Part shown: positions 46,014 through 58,240 of the stretch, one piece after another
Numbering within the stretch: the stretch's first letter is position 1
Layout: each line of letters begins with the position of its first letter
Assembly (NCBI GenBank): GCA_016713675.1
Contig: JADJOS010000001.1
Span: 744,001-808,000 of the forward strand
Direction of reading: 5' to 3'
Length of the DNA stretch: 64,000 nt
Source: Acidobacteriota bacterium
GTDB taxonomy: Bacteria; Acidobacteriota; Blastocatellia; Pyrinomonadales; Pyrinomonadaceae
Notes under the pieces: model-generated
Databases searched by the model: none
What the model saw: only the letters and a program-made list of their open reading frames with translations
What the model was told of the DNA's origin: nothing
Made by a program: the position numbers and the translations under genes

Positions 46014-46234
46014 TGAACGAGACGAAAGACCTCGCCGTCGTATTTGGTAAGAGAATTCAGCGGTGTTACGGCTGTTTTATTGCCTATCATCTGAAAGATA
46101 TGTACCTCGGCGAAGACGTGACCTTCTTTTGCGAACACTGTCATGACGAGTCGATGTTTCACTTTGACGATTTTTCCAAATTGATAGATCTGTCGAAGAT
46201 CAAAGAGGTCACTGACGAAGACCATCACCACTAA
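46013..46234 (+). CDS. Small zinc-binding-like protein (73 aa)
   Basis: Overlaps the lpxA stop and its own stop overlaps the next gene, so it is coupled on both sides. Two CxxC knuckles, RCYGCFIAYH and FFCEHCHDE, indicate a zinc ribbon, and the C-terminus ends in EDHHH. No signal peptide or membrane segment. I do not recognise a named family. Confidence 0.65.
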   Translation: MNETKDLAVVFGKRIQRCYGCFIAYHLKDMYLGEDVTFFCEHCHDESMFHFDDFSKLIDLSKIKEVTDEDHHH

Positions 46235-47739
46235 TGGATCAGGTCAAACTGCACATCGAGACTCCCGACGGCGAACAAACCGTTTCGCTCGATGAAGAAT
46301 TGACCATCGGCCGAACCGATATTTCCCAACTTGTTCTCGCCGACAGCGGCCTTTCACGCAAAAATACGACATTCTTTCGCGACGGCGACGACATCCTCGT
46401 TGTTGACGAAGGCTCGACCAACGGCACATTCCTGAACGGCGATCAGATCAGCGGCCCGCCTCGAATCCTTCGTAATGGCGACGAGCTGAAGATCGGAAGT
46501 TCGACAAAGATCAGGGTCGAGTTCGTCGGCGAAAAGACAGAAACACGACCGGTAGAGAGTGTGCGAGTGCCGGAAACAGTGCATCAACCGAAACAGGAAA
46601 CTCAAACTCCATACACCGCAGTTCCCGCTCCGAATACAAAACCTCCGACACTTGTCATAGCCGCGGGGATCATGACATTCGCCATAATTTTTATGGCTCT
46701 CGTCGCGATACTCATTGCTTCGCGATATGACAATTCAGCGACGGTCGCAAGTAATGGAAAACAGCCGCCGCCGCTGATGTCGGCAAAGGTCATTCCGATG
46801 CGTGTCATCGATCCGCTCGGCGGCGAGAACGAAGAGGACCTCGACGACCTTATCGCCTCGTGGGAAGTAGAAGAAAAGGAAGTAGATGCAGCGACCGTTG
46901 GCGATGTAAAGGTCGAATCTGCCAACACCGACGAGGCTGATCTGAATGTCACGGCCGCTTTTCTTGCTGATCGCCAGGCAAAATCACTCGAACCGCGAAA
47001 CGGCGAGACGGGCATTCGCCCCGCCGGTCTCAATGTCCCGAAAGAACTATTCGGCGACGGTGTGATCAAACAAAAAAGAAAGCTCGCGGAAATGAAAGCG
47101 AACGGCTATCGCCAGCCGTTGGATTTCGGCGACCTCGCCGAAAAGAGACTAAAAAAGGAATTGATCGAAATGCCAATGGCGGCCAAGAGCTATTATCTCA
47201 GCGTCGGCGGCAGTGCGGGTGACGGTGTGTTCATGTCGTTCGCATTTCCCAACGTGCGCACCGAACTAACGCCCGGCAATCCGAAGCACACACTCTTGTC
47301 TACACTCGCCGGCAACCTTGCCGGGCAGAAATACGATCTGAACGATCCGAGCCATCGAAAGCAAATTCGCGTTCGTCTGCTGCGTATGTTCAATGCGAGA
47401 GCAAAGCCCATTCTGCTCGAACTCGCCGAGCATTATTACGCCAAATACAACCGGCCGCTGCGCGTCACGTCGCTCACGCGATCGATGGATTACCAGATCG
47501 GCCTCAATGCGACCAATGCTAATTCGTTCAAGGTCCGTGACGAAAATGCCCTGCCGCCGCACACCTCGGGCTGCGCATTTGACCTCGCCCGCAAGCACAT
47601 GACCGCCGAAGAGCAAAATTACGTAATGGCCAAGCTCGCCCAGATGGAAAATGAGAACAAACTCGATGCTCTCATCGAGTATGGCGAAAATGCCTGCTGG
47701 CACGTGTTCATCTATTCGGACGGACTGCCGCCAAAGTAG
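46234..47739 (+). CDS. FHA-domain membrane protein with a DUF5715/M15-like peptidase domain
   Basis: 501 residues. An N-terminal FHA domain (about 25-95: IGRTDISQLVLADSGLSRKN, DEGSTNGTFLNGDQI) recognises phosphothreonine. One membrane helix (about 141-163, PTLVIAAGIMTFAIIFMALV and on) follows a Pro/Thr-rich linker. The C-terminal 200 or so residues fit DUF5715, which resembles D-Ala-D-Ala peptidases: PLRVTSLTRSMDYQIGL, HTSGCAFDLARKH and a final ACWHVFIYSDG supply the expected His/Asp/His pattern. Domain order implies a cytoplasmic FHA end and a periplasmic catalytic domain that may act on peptidoglycan. The frame starts within the upstream small gene's stop; the VWA gene follows 17 bases later. 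Confidence 0.82.
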   Translation: MDQVKLHIETPDGEQTVSLDEELTIGRTDISQLVLADSGLSRKNTTFFRDGDDILVVDEGSTNGTFLNGDQISGPPRILRNGDELKIGSSTKIRVEFVGEKTETRPVESVRVPETVHQPKQETQTPYTAVPAPNTKPPTLVIAAGIMTFAIIFMALVAILIASRYDNSATVASNGKQPPPLMSAKVIPMRVIDPLGGENEEDLDDLIASWEVEEKEVDAATVGDVKVESANTDEADLNVTAAFLADRQAKSLEPRNGETGIRPAGLNVPKELFGDGVIKQKRKLAEMKANGYRQPLDFGDLAEKRLKKELIEMPMAAKSYYLSVGGSAGDGVFMSFAFPNVRTELTPGNPKHTLLSTLAGNLAGQKYDLNDPSHRKQIRVRLLRMFNARAKPILLELAEHYYAKYNRPLRVTSLTRSMDYQIGLNATNANSFKVRDENALPPHTSGCAFDLARKHMTAEEQNYVMAKLAQMENENKLDALIEYGENACWHVFIYSDGLPPK

Positions 47740-47756
47740 TAGAATGGTCTGTATAG

Positions 47757-50700
47757 ATGGCGGAGAACGAGACAGAGGCGTCGCAAAAACCCACGATCAC
47801 CGGACTAGCCCGCAGGCTGGGCCAATTAAGCGTCGAAAAAAAGCGAGCTGCCCTTGAGATAAGTGCCGCACTCGCCGGTGTATCTTTGCGGGTCAGCCGC
47901 GAGTTTGTCGAAGCCGTCCCGAAAGCTGCGAAAATATTGTCGGCTGACGACCTGCGTCATTGGGGCGAAATGGGCCGACGGCTTGCGATGGGCAATGCCG
48001 ATATCGGTGCCAAGTTCTTTACGGACGGCGTTTCCGGGCTCAAGAAAGTTCCCGAGCCTGCTCGATCGGCGGTTTTTCAGGTCTGCACCCGTCAACTCGT
48101 CCTGTCGAGTTCTATCTCGCTTGAAACATTCCAGTTAATTCCCGATCTCGCCGGCGAGATAGGCGACGACAAACTGCTGTCAGAAATTCTCCTGCTCGCG
48201 GTCGAGATCGCGCAGCGTAGCGCCAAACACAGCTCCGAGTTTCTGCGGAATACGCCCGAGGTTGCCCACGCTTTGGCGAAGTTTGAGAACGAAAAGGATA
48301 AAGTTTCCGCCGCGATCCTCGCTCTCGCCGCTCAATTTGCCGAACGAACCGGCGGAATGACAGCTGATTTGTGGGCAAACCTGCCGTCCGCACTAGAAAA
48401 GATATCGGCCGATGAAGCCGTCCTGCTAATGGATCGAGCGAGCGAATTCCTCGAATTCGGCGGCAGCGTGACGCTGCATTTCGTTAGCGCCGGCAGCGAA
48501 GTATTGGCGTCAACACCAAAGGCGTTCGACGATTGGCATCTGCTTGCACGCTCGATCGCAAAGCACGGAAATGCTGTGCTCATCTCGTTCCTTCGGACCA
48601 CGCCAAAATTTTTCGGCTCGTTCACGAAAAAGAAAAAGGCGAAGCCCGAAGATATTCAGCGCGTTCTGCAGCTTACGGCGAAGATAGCTGAGACGGATGC
48701 CGAGAGTGCTCTGGCAGCGTTTCGTTCGAGTGCGACGGCGCTCAAGACCGTTTCGATCGCTCAGTTCGAGGAATGGGTCGAGAACGGTATTCGTGAACGC
48801 GAACACGATTCGACCAAGGCCCGCCGCAGCTATTTTGCACTCGAAACCCGAGACTCGAACGAGCGTTTGCAGGAAACGCGTTTGGGATTGCCGCTCGAGC
48901 GGATCCAAACCGTTTTGCGGATGTACATCGAAGCCCTCACCGGCAAAGAGATCGAGGTCGCTCCAATTTCTGCAGGCGGACAGGAATCGCGGATCGGTGA
49001 TGGAAAAACCATCTATCTGCCGTCCGCTGTTGCCGAATTTGACGACGACGAGATGGATTTTCGCCTCTACAAGGTCCTCGCCGCCCACGGTGCCGGGCAG
49101 ATCGAATTCGGCACATTCGAGCAGGACACATTGGGGCTCAAAGCGGCCTACGCCGACCTCATCGATCTATATAGCGCGACGGCCGATCAGCTTGATGCTT
49201 TCTCACTTGCGGGTTATATCGAGGATGTTCAAAAGGGCGAAAAGGCTTTGCCGGATGGCGTCACAGAGAAAAAGCGTTCGCCAAAGCTGCCAAAGAATTC
49301 GGACTATCGCACAGTCCTGACTGCCTTTCCCGAACCGCGTCTTGCTCGGAAGATCTTTGCGACGATGGAGAATGCACGCATCGACACCCGGCTCCGGCAC
49401 ACATATCGGGGATTGCGCAAAGACCTCGATCTGATGCAATCGCATCTTAACGCGAACCGTCCGTATATTTTCGACCTGCCGATGCATCAGGTGCCGTTCG
49501 AGCTGTTGTTCCAGATCACGCTCTGCGGCGGCGCGACCGATGATGCTAAACGATTCTACGGCCAAATAGTCAGCGAGATCGAATCGGTGATGGAAAAGCA
49601 TCTTCAGATGAATGACGCAACCGTCGCCGATTCGCTGATGGCCACCTCGCGCGTTTACACGCTGTTCCAAAACATCACGCCCGAAGACTCGCAGGAAGCC
49701 GAGTCGGACAACACCGAGGACAAGAGCGAGTTTGCCTACGACGACAAAGACGCGGCCGAGGCCGTGACCGAAGATCAGGTTAAGCGCGAGCGGCAGAAAA
49801 ATACCGAGGACATCCGCGACCTTTTCAACGCCTGGAACAGCCTCGACGACGAAGGCGAGCCCGACGATCTGCAGGGTTCGGAGGCGTGGTCGCAGAGCGA
49901 TATTCCCGAGCAAGCACTTGAAGTGGACGATGTTGCATTTGCCTATGACGAATGGGACCGTGATCTAAACGACTATCGCGTCGGCTGGAGCCGTGTCATC
50001 GAGAAAAAGGTTAAACAGGGCGACCGGAACTTTGTTGAGCTTACCCGTTCGCGCTATCGCGGCGTGATCTCGTCGATCAGGCATCAGTTTCAATTGATGA
50101 AACCCGAAAACCTGACGCGGGTCAACCGCGAGATCGACGGCGAAGATTACGACCTCAACGCCCTCGTCGATTTCGTCGTCGACCGCCGGGCGGACGGTTT
50201 GCAGTCCGAGAATATCTATACAAAAAAACTGCGGCGTCAGCGTGACGTTGCCGTTTTGATCTTACTCGATCAATCGTCGTCGACCGCACGCACGATCACA
50301 CGAAATCCGCTTCAGCCTTACACACATCCCGGCCGCCGCATTATCGAGATCGAAAAAGAAGGCCTTGTCCTCATGAGCGAAGCCCTCGAGGCCGTCGGCG
50401 ATGTCTATTCGATCTATGGTTTCACGAGCGAAGGCCGCCGTAACGTGAAATTTTATGTCGTTAAGGATTTCGCCGAGAAATATTCCGAAGTGATCGAAAA
50501 ACGCATCGGCGGCATCACGTTTCAAAACAACACGCGCCTCGGTGCCGCGATCCGCCACGCTTCGCATAAATTGCTGCGGCAGGAGGCTCGAACCAAGCTG
50601 CTCATCATCCTCACCGACGGCCGCCCGTACGATCACGATTACGGCGACGCCCGCTACGCCCGCGAGGACGTTCGCGAAGCCCTGACCGAGGCCAAGACCA

Positions 50701-50849
50701 CCGGCATCACCCCATTCTGCATCACCATCGACCGCGAATCCGAAGCCGAACTAAAAGACCTCTACGGCAACGTCGGCTACACGATCATCGATGACGTGCT
50801 GAGTCTGCCCGAGCGGATGCCTAATATCTACCGGAGATTGACGAGCTAA
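47757..50849 (+). CDS. NorD/CoxE-like VWA-domain protein (1030 aa)
   Basis: A large cytoplasmic protein. Residues about 1-350 are HEAT/helical-repeat-like (many [25 protein letters not shown] helices). A middle region ends in a very acidic, low-complexity segment (about 640-720). The C-terminal VWA domain carries the MIDAS in [15 protein letters not shown] (about 836), later [20 protein letters not shown] and [15 protein letters not shown]. NorD and CoxE proteins work with MoxR ATPases to activate metalloenzymes; I see no MoxR ATPase in this window. It is about 1.5-2 times the usual NorD length because of the N-terminal repeats. The stop precedes uup by 10 bases. Confidence 0.85.
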   Translation: MAENETEASQKPTITGLARRLGQLSVEKKRAALEISAALAGVSLRVSREFVEAVPKAAKILSADDLRHWGEMGRRLAMGNADIGAKFFTDGVSGLKKVPEPARSAVFQVCTRQLVLSSSISLETFQLIPDLAGEIGDDKLLSEILLLAVEIAQRSAKHSSEFLRNTPEVAHALAKFENEKDKVSAAILALAAQFAERTGGMTADLWANLPSALEKISADEAVLLMDRASEFLEFGGSVTLHFVSAGSEVLASTPKAFDDWHLLARSIAKHGNAVLISFLRTTPKFFGSFTKKKKAKPEDIQRVLQLTAKIAETDAESALAAFRSSATALKTVSIAQFEEWVENGIREREHDSTKARRSYFALETRDSNERLQETRLGLPLERIQTVLRMYIEALTGKEIEVAPISAGGQESRIGDGKTIYLPSAVAEFDDDEMDFRLYKVLAAHGAGQIEFGTFEQDTLGLKAAYADLIDLYSATADQLDAFSLAGYIEDVQKGEKALPDGVTEKKRSPKLPKNSDYRTVLTAFPEPRLARKIFATMENARIDTRLRHTYRGLRKDLDLMQSHLNANRPYIFDLPMHQVPFELLFQITLCGGATDDAKRFYGQIVSEIESVMEKHLQMNDATVADSLMATSRVYTLFQNITPEDSQEAESDNTEDKSEFAYDDKDAAEAVTEDQVKRERQKNTEDIRDLFNAWNSLDDEGEPDDLQGSEAWSQSDIPEQALEVDDVAFAYDEWDRDLNDYRVGWSRVIEKKVKQGDRNFVELTRSRYRGVISSIRHQFQLMKPENLTRVNREIDGEDYDLNALVDFVVDRRADGLQSENIYTKKLRRQRDVAVLILLDQSSSTARTITRNPLQPYTHPGRRIIEIEKEGLVLMSEALEAVGDVYSIYGFTSEGRRNVKFYVVKDFAEKYSEVIEKRIGGITFQNNTRLGAAIRHASHKLLRQEARTKLLIILTDGRPYDHDYGDARYAREDVREALTEAKTTGITPFCITIDRESEAELKDLYGNVGYTIIDDVLSLPERMPNIYRRLTS

Positions 50850-50859
50850 GAACCAATAT

Positions 50860-52810
<1,951 letters not shown>

Positions 52811-52849
52811 TTTTCTTGTTCACGATATCGAAACTGGTAATATCAGATC

Positions 52850-54000
52850 ATGAAGCTAGTTCTTACTGAATTCTTCGTCGTCGTTCAATCCTTTCCGCGG
52901 CAAGCTGTGCCGCTCCGACCGGTTTTGCCGACGGGCAGACCTTTGAGACGAAGACCAAAGACGTCCGGTTCAAGCTGGAAACAGTCGCGACGGGCCTCGA
53001 AGTGCCGTGGGGATTTGCGTGGCTGCCGAATAAGGATCTGTTGTTTACCGAGCGGCCGGGGCGTGTGCGTATCATTGAGAATGGCAAACTGAAGACCGAA
53101 CCCGTTTTCACTGTTCCCGATGTCGAACCCTCGAGCGAGAGCGGTTTGATGGATATCTCGCTGCATCCTGATTTTGCGAAGAACAGCTTTGTCTATCTCG
53201 CCTATTCCTACAACAAAGACGGCAAACGCGTTAAGGTGATGCGTTACAGATACGCGGACGGCAAATTCAATGAGCCGACTGTCATCATCGAGAACATTCC
53301 CGGAGCCCCGAATCATGCGGGAATGCGTTGCCGGTTTGGGCCGGACGGGAAATTGTATGTCACGACCGGCGATTCGACCGATTGGAATCTCGCTCAGAAA
53401 CTGGATTCGCTTGCCGGCAAAACGCTGCGGCTCAATGACGACGGTACGATACCGAAGGACAATCCGTTCGTCGGCACCGCGGGGGCGAGGACCGAGATCT
53501 GGTCGTACGGACATCGTAATGCTCAGGGGTTGGCTTGGCAGCCGGGATCTGGATTGATGTTTCAGACCGAGCACGGGCCGAGCTTTTTTGAGGGCAAAGG
53601 CTCGGGCGGTGACGAGGTCAACATTGTCGAACGCGGCCAAAACCTCGGTTGGTCCGAGATACATCACACCGAAAAACGAGACGGAATGATCTCGCCGCTG
53701 CTCGAATATTCGCCCGCGTGTGCACCCGCGAGCGCAATGTTCTACAACGGATCGGCGTTCCCGACGATGAAGGGCGATTTCTTTTTTAGCTGCCTTCGCG
53801 GAGCCAAGATCATCCGCGTCACGCTCGACGGACGCAAGGTCGCCGCTCAGGAAAACCTCATCGAAGGCAACGTCGGCCGAATCCGCGAAATGTCCGAGGG
53901 CCCCGACGGCTACATCTATTTCTCCACCTCAAACCGCGACGGCCGAGCAACGCCTGCCAAAGACGACGACCGTATTCTGCGGATCGTACCGGTAAACTGA
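52850..54000 (+). CDS. PQQ-dependent sugar dehydrogenase-like propeller protein, frameshift in the signal peptide
   Basis: Secreted six-bladed beta-propeller of the soluble glucose dehydrogenase (Gdh/Yli) family: GLEVPWGFAWLPNKDLLFTE, NHAGMRCRFGPDGKLYVTTG, LAGKTLRLNDDGTIPKDNPF, RTEIWSYGHRNAQGLAWQPG, TEHGPSFFEGKG and GDEVNIVERGQNLGWSE. These proteins oxidise aldoses with PQQ. The frame is open only from GTG 53002, but upstream codons in that frame give the lipobox-like SILSAASCAAPTGF. Starting at ATG 52850 and restoring one T near 52884 gives MKLVLTEFFVVVSILSAAS, a proper export signal. So a one-base deletion is inferred. Converges with the broken zinc-ribbon gene with no gap. Confidence 0.85.
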
Positions 54001-54615
54001 TCAGTCGCGGACGACGGGCTGTTTCTCTTTAAGGTGCTTTGTCGTATTCTCGGTCACAGATGAAAACAAGCTCGCGGGTTCGGGCAGTTTTAGGTCGTTT
54101 GTAGTGTCCGGTTATGCCGTCGAGTCGGCGTTGGCTGTCGGCGTCGGATGAGCGGTCGGCGAGGCCCTTTTTGGGACGGTCAGGAAGACGCCGTTCAAGA
54201 TAAAGCCGAGGCCGATGAAAGAATGTGACAAGGCCGAGTGCGGCCATAAACATCACGCCGTCTGTCTTTCATAGCCCAACTTAACCAGCGTAATGCCGAT
54301 AGCGGCCCCGAGCCCGATGCATGACAACAGCATTCCTACGCGCATCCGACGCATCCGTTTCTCTTCGGGCGACTCGAGGAATTTTTCGATCTCGGGCAGA
54401 ACATCTTCGGCGACTTTTTTTAGTTCGTAGGCTCCCTGCGTTTCGCGTATCTTGTCCGCAATTGCACGGCCGATCTCGTCCCGTGCCGACACCGCCGATG
54501 CCGTTATGCTGTCGGGCGATGAGACCGCTACACGCACACGCCGCAGGTCGGTGCCGCATGCACGACAAAACTGGTTCGCCTGTCTCTCTTCAATTCCGCA
54601 ATCGGGGCAAAACAT
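54001..54615 (-). pseudogene. Zinc-ribbon membrane protein, disrupted by two frame changes and a stop
   Basis: The N-terminal piece (54253-54615) has a double zinc ribbon MFCPDCGIEERQANQFCRAC, a coiled helix and one membrane helix (GMLLSCIGLGAAIGITLVKL). Two bases out of frame comes FMAALGLVTFF, then another frame gives IGLGFILNGVFLTVPKRASP; that frame meets TAA at 54112-54114 and continues as LPEPASLFSSVTENTTKHLK up to TGA at 54001-54003. Joined, the pieces make a roughly 200-residue zinc ribbon/two-helix protein of a kind common in Acidobacteria. Lesions lie near 54245-54255, 54214-54222 and at the TAA. Three lesions in one short gene favour true decay, but local sequence error is possible. 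Confidence 0.65.
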
Positions 54616-54728
54616 AAAGTTACGTTCTAGATCAAGAAAACGAATTTTCTCGCGGTTTGGTTCCGTGTTCTCTGCGTTAATTGAATTTCTAACGCAGCGT
54701 TCGCTGAGCGAAGACGCGGAGATGCGGC

Positions 54729-55598
54729 CTATTTCTCAGCTTCCAAGATCGCCTTTGACTCGACCAGCTCTGCCATTCGAGCCTCAGTTACTGTTGGGTA
54801 TGCCAGGCCCATCGACTCCAGCCTTTTGACGATGATCTCAGAAACGGCCAGCCGCGTGAACCATTTTTTGTCGGCCGGAATGATGTACCAGGGCGACTTT
54901 TTCGTCGAGGTGGCTGAGATGGCGTCCTCGTAGGCTTTCATGTAATCGTCCCAGACGGCGCGTTCTTTGGCGTCGCCGGCGGAGAATTTCCAATTCTTTT
55001 CGGGCTGATCGATGCGTTCGAGAAAGCGTTTTTTCTGCTCGTCCTTTGAGACGTTCAGGAAAAACTTGATCACGTGCGTCCCGTTTTCAGCAAGGTGATT
55101 TTCCCAATCGCGAATGTGTTCGAACCGCTTTTTCCAAATGTTCTTGTCGCTTTTGATCGCGTCGGGCAGTTGCTGTCCCTGCAAAATGCCGGGATGAACG
55201 CGGACGACGAGTACTTCTTCGTAGTGCGAACGGTTAAAAATGCCGATGCGGCCGCGTTCGGGTAGTGCTTTTTGGCATCGCCATAGATAATCGTGATCGA
55301 GCTCTTCGGCGGACGGTGCCTTAAATGCGGTCACCTGACAGCCCTGAGGATTTACACCGCTCATCACATGTTTTATCGCGCTATCTTTGCCGGCGGCGTC
55401 CATAGCTTGAAAAATTATGAGAAGTGAGTGAACATTCTGTGCATATAGCTTGTCCTGCAGTTCGGCAAGGGCTGCGACATTTTTCTCAAGATCGAGTGCG
55501 GCCTCTTTCTTGTCGGTGAATCCGTCGGTGAAATCGGTCGGGTGATCCTTGAGTTTTACTTTTTTGCCTTCGACAGCAAGGAATTTTTCGGTTTTCAT
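54729..55598 (-). CDS. Polyphosphate:nucleotide phosphotransferase, PPK2 family
   Basis: 289 residues, length normal for one-domain PPK2. Walker A-like FQAMDAAGKDSAIKHVMSGV, followed by NPQGCQVTAFKAPSAEELDH; Walker B GIFNRSHYEEVLVVRVHPG; lid KRFLERIDQPEKNWKFSAGD; and PWYIIPADKKWFTRLAVSEI. Uses polyphosphate to phosphorylate nucleoside mono- or diphosphates; the subfamily resembles the polyphosphate-nucleotide phosphotransferases of TIGR03709 type, though substrate choice (ADP, GDP, AMP) needs an assay. Cytoplasmic. Divergent from the sorbosone-type dehydrogenase, with 39 bases between the starts. Confidence 0.93.
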   Translation of the reverse strand: MKTEKFLAVEGKKVKLKDHPTDFTDGFTDKKEAALDLEKNVAALAELQDKLYAQNVHSLLIIFQAMDAAGKDSAIKHVMSGVNPQGCQVTAFKAPSAEELDHDYLWRCQKALPERGRIGIFNRSHYEEVLVVRVHPGILQGQQLPDAIKSDKNIWKKRFEHIRDWENHLAENGTHVIKFFLNVSKDEQKKRFLERIDQPEKNWKFSAGDAKERAVWDDYMKAYEDAISATSTKKSPWYIIPADKKWFTRLAVSEIIVKRLESMGLAYPTVTEARMAELVESKAILEAEK

Positions 55599-55637
55599 AT
55601 TGTTTTTGCCACGAATAACACGAATATCACGAATCCA

Positions 55638-56952
55638 ATGAAAATACTAACCTTTTTATTCGCTGCTTTGCTCACATCCGCGGTTTTTGCTCAGCCAAAA
55701 CTCGAGCCGACGCGGATCTCGCTCAAGAACGGCAAGACGTTCACGCTCAAACTTGCCGAAGGCTGGGAGATGATCCCGGCTCTCGAAGGCCTCAAACGCG
55801 TCCGCTTTTTCGCGAAGGCACCGGACGGCCGCATTTTCGTGACCGATATGTACAACCTCGCCGACGGCAGCCGCGGGACGGTTTACATTCTCGACGGCTG
55901 GAACGGCAAGACCGGCAAATTCACGCGTGCCGTTCCCTACATGCAGAATCTGCGAAATCCGAACAGCGTCCAATTTTACAAAGACTCGGACGGCCAGGAA
56001 TGGTTCTATCTAGCCGAGACTCATCAACTGACACGCCGCAAATTTACGCGGCGAAACCAAACCGACCGACACCAAGCCGCAGGTGCTCGCCACATTTCCC
56101 GACTACGGCCTCAGTTACAAATACGGCGGCTGGCACCTGACGCGGACGATCTCGTTTTCGCCGGACAACAAGCTGTACGTCTCGGTCGGTTCGAGCTGCA
56201 ACGCTTGCGTCGAAAAGGAAAAGGTGCGAGCCAGCATCATCTCGATGAACCCCGACGGCACCGATCAAAAGGAGTTTGCAAAAGGCCTGCGTAATGCCGT
56301 CGGCCTGCGGGCGATCGGCAAATTTGTGTTTGCGACCAATCAGGGCTCGGACCATCTCGGGCTGCAAAAACCTGACGAAACATTCTACGCACTCAAGGAA
56401 GGTGCCGATTACGGCTGGCCCTATTGCCACTCGTCCGAAGGCAAGATATTCGCCGACCCGAAATTCAAACGGCCCGGACAGTGCGCGAATGTGACAGCTC
56501 CGTATGCTTATTTCCCGGCTCGTTCATCGGCACTTGGCTTTGATTATTTTGACGATGCTGATGCGGACGAAACGATCAAAAATGCGTTCCTCGTCTCGCT
56601 TCACGGCTCGACAAATAAGAAGATCGGCCACGGATACAAGGTCGTCATCATGCGAAAGGGCGAAAAGCTGCAGGATTTCCTCAGCGGATTTCTCCAGGGC
56701 TCGACCGTCTGGGGCCGCCCGTGCGACATCATGAAGCTCGACGCCAATTCGTTCCTGCTGACCGACGATTTCACCGGCGTCGTCTACCTGATCCGCAAGA
56801 AAGGTACTACGACAACGATCGCCGAGACCGAACCGCCGGCCGATGAGCCCACGGCCAAGCTGACCGACGAAACTCCGGAAACTGCGCAGCCAAAGGCTTG
56901 CCTGTCGGTCTTGATAGTGCTCGCAGGTACTCTCTTGCGGAGTTTCTCCTAG
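55638..56952 (+). CDS. L-sorbosone dehydrogenase-like PQQ propeller, frameshifted
   Basis: Exported beta-propeller. Signal peptide MKILTFLFAALLTSAVFAQP from ATG 55638; the family part begins with PALEGLKRVRFFAKAPDGRI. The reading frame changes at about 56048-56052, inside ACGCGGCG: FYLAETHQLTRRKFT is followed in another frame by GETKPTDTKPQVLATFPDYG and continues intact with GWHLTRTISFSPDNKLYVSV, NPDGTDQKEFAKGLRNAVGL, GADYGWPYCHSSEGK and RPCDIMKLDANSFLLTDDF. One extra base or a lost CG pair explains it. The C-terminus ends in a hydrophobic stretch (LSVLIVLAGTLLRSFS). Second sugar-dehydrogenase-type propeller within 3 kb, suggesting periplasmic sugar oxidation. Confidence 0.85.
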
Positions 56953-57000
56953 CTTTTGTAACGATATATGTTACAATGAAGTTTTCGCTAAGGGATTCGC

Positions 57001-58143
57001 ATGAATATCGGCATCACAGTTTATCCAACATACGGCGGCAGCGGAATAGTCGGCTCGGAACTCGGCCGCGACCTCGCGGAACGCGGGCATAATGTTCATT
57101 TTATCTCGTCGTTTTTGCCGACTCGGCTTACGGAGCTGAACGAGCGAATACATTTTCACGAGGTCGAGATGATGTCGTATCCGCTTTTCGAGCATCAGCC
57201 GTACGACCTCGCACTGGCGACCAAGATGGCGACCGTCGCCCGTGCCGAAAAGCTCGATCTGCTCCACGTTCATTACGCGATACCGCATTCGATCTCGGCG
57301 ATATTGGCGCGCGAATCGATCAAGCAAAAGCGTTATGTGCCCGTGATTACAACGCTTCACGGCACGGACATCACGCTTGTCGGAGCCGACCGCAGCTATT
57401 TGCCGATCACGCGATACGGCCTGCAGCAATCGGACGGAGTGACGGCCGTTTCCAAATTCTTAAAACAGGCGACGATCGAAACCTTTGATTTTGACGAGAT
57501 CGAGGTCATCCCGAATTTCATTTGCGGAAAGCACTATTTCCGGACGCCCGAAGCTCCGCTTCGAGCGGAACTTGCACCAAACGGCGAGCGTCTTCTGGTC
57601 CACGTATCGAATTTCCGCCACGTCAAGCGCCCAAATGATTGTGTTGAGATACTGGCGAAAGTAAGGGCTGAGGGCCAGAATGCGAAGCTCATACTCGTCG
57701 GCGACGGCCCGGAGCTGTCCGCGGTGCGATATCGCGGAGAGCAATTCGGGATGAACGGCAACGTAGTTTACGTCGGCAAACAGGCGAACATCGCCGACTA
57801 TCTCGGCGTCGCGGATGTGTTCCTGCTGCCGTCGGAACTCGAATCATTCGGCCTTGCCGCTCTCGAAGCACAAGCGTGCGAAGTTCCGGTGATCGCAACA
57901 CGTATCGGCGGTATTCCCGAGGTCGTCAATGACGGCGAGACCGGTTTTTTGAGTGATGTCGGCGATGTCGAGAAGATGAGTGTAGATACGCTCAAACTGC
58001 TCAATGACGAAGATATGCGTCGGGCATTCGGCGAACGGGGCCGCGAACTCGCGATATCACGCTATTCGACCGAAAAGATCATCCCGCAGTACATCGCTTT
58101 TTACGAAAAGATCGTAAAAAAGGCGAAAGCCGCCGCCGCATGA
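57001..58143 (+). CDS. bshA: N-acetyl-alpha-D-glucosaminyl L-malate synthase
   Basis: First committed step of bacillithiol synthesis: joins GlcNAc from UDP-GlcNAc to L-malate. 380 residues, a GT4-family glycosyltransferase. The start MNIGITVYPTYGGSGIVGSE is characteristic of BshA. Further hallmarks: LHVHYAIPHSISAILA, PVITTLHGTDITLVG, AVSKFLKQAT, ESFGLAALEAQACEVPVIAT and GIPEVVNDGETGFL. No bshB/bshC in the window. Bacillithiol in a Gram-negative fits Acidobacteriota and some Bacteroidetes. Followed by an inverted repeat and an alpha/beta hydrolase on the same strand. Confidence 0.95.
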   Translation: MNIGITVYPTYGGSGIVGSELGRDLAERGHNVHFISSFLPTRLTELNERIHFHEVEMMSYPLFEHQPYDLALATKMATVARAEKLDLLHVHYAIPHSISAILARESIKQKRYVPVITTLHGTDITLVGADRSYLPITRYGLQQSDGVTAVSKFLKQATIETFDFDEIEVIPNFICGKHYFRTPEAPLRAELAPNGERLLVHVSNFRHVKRPNDCVEILAKVRAEGQNAKLILVGDGPELSAVRYRGEQFGMNGNVVYVGKQANIADYLGVADVFLLPSELESFGLAALEAQACEVPVIATRIGGIPEVVNDGETGFLSDVGDVEKMSVDTLKLLNDEDMRRAFGERGRELAISRYSTEKIIPQYIAFYEKIVKKAKAAAA

Positions 58144-58151
58144 AGACACGA

Positions 58152-58225
58152 AACCACAGATAAATACAGATAAACGCGAATAAGATCAACTTCTGATCTG
58201 TGCTTATCTGTATTTATCTGTGGTT
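58152..58225. repeat. Inverted repeat, CCACAGAT/ATCTGTGG family, copy 2
   Basis: Left arm AACCACAGATAAATACAGAT at 58152, right arm ATCTGTATTTATCTGTGGTT ending at 58225: 22 perfectly paired bases, with a GATCA/TGATC pair closer to the loop. The right arm runs into TAAATTTTC, a sequence also following copy 4, and the ATG of the next gene lies 16 bases on. Confidence 0.75.
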
Positions 58226-58240
58226 AAATTTTCCTAAGCT

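Noticed and set aside
54640..54720. Further inverted-repeat copy (CTGCGTTA/TAACGCAG)
   Set aside because: Only eight pairs and no CCACAGAT core; may be a distant relative but not enough to list.
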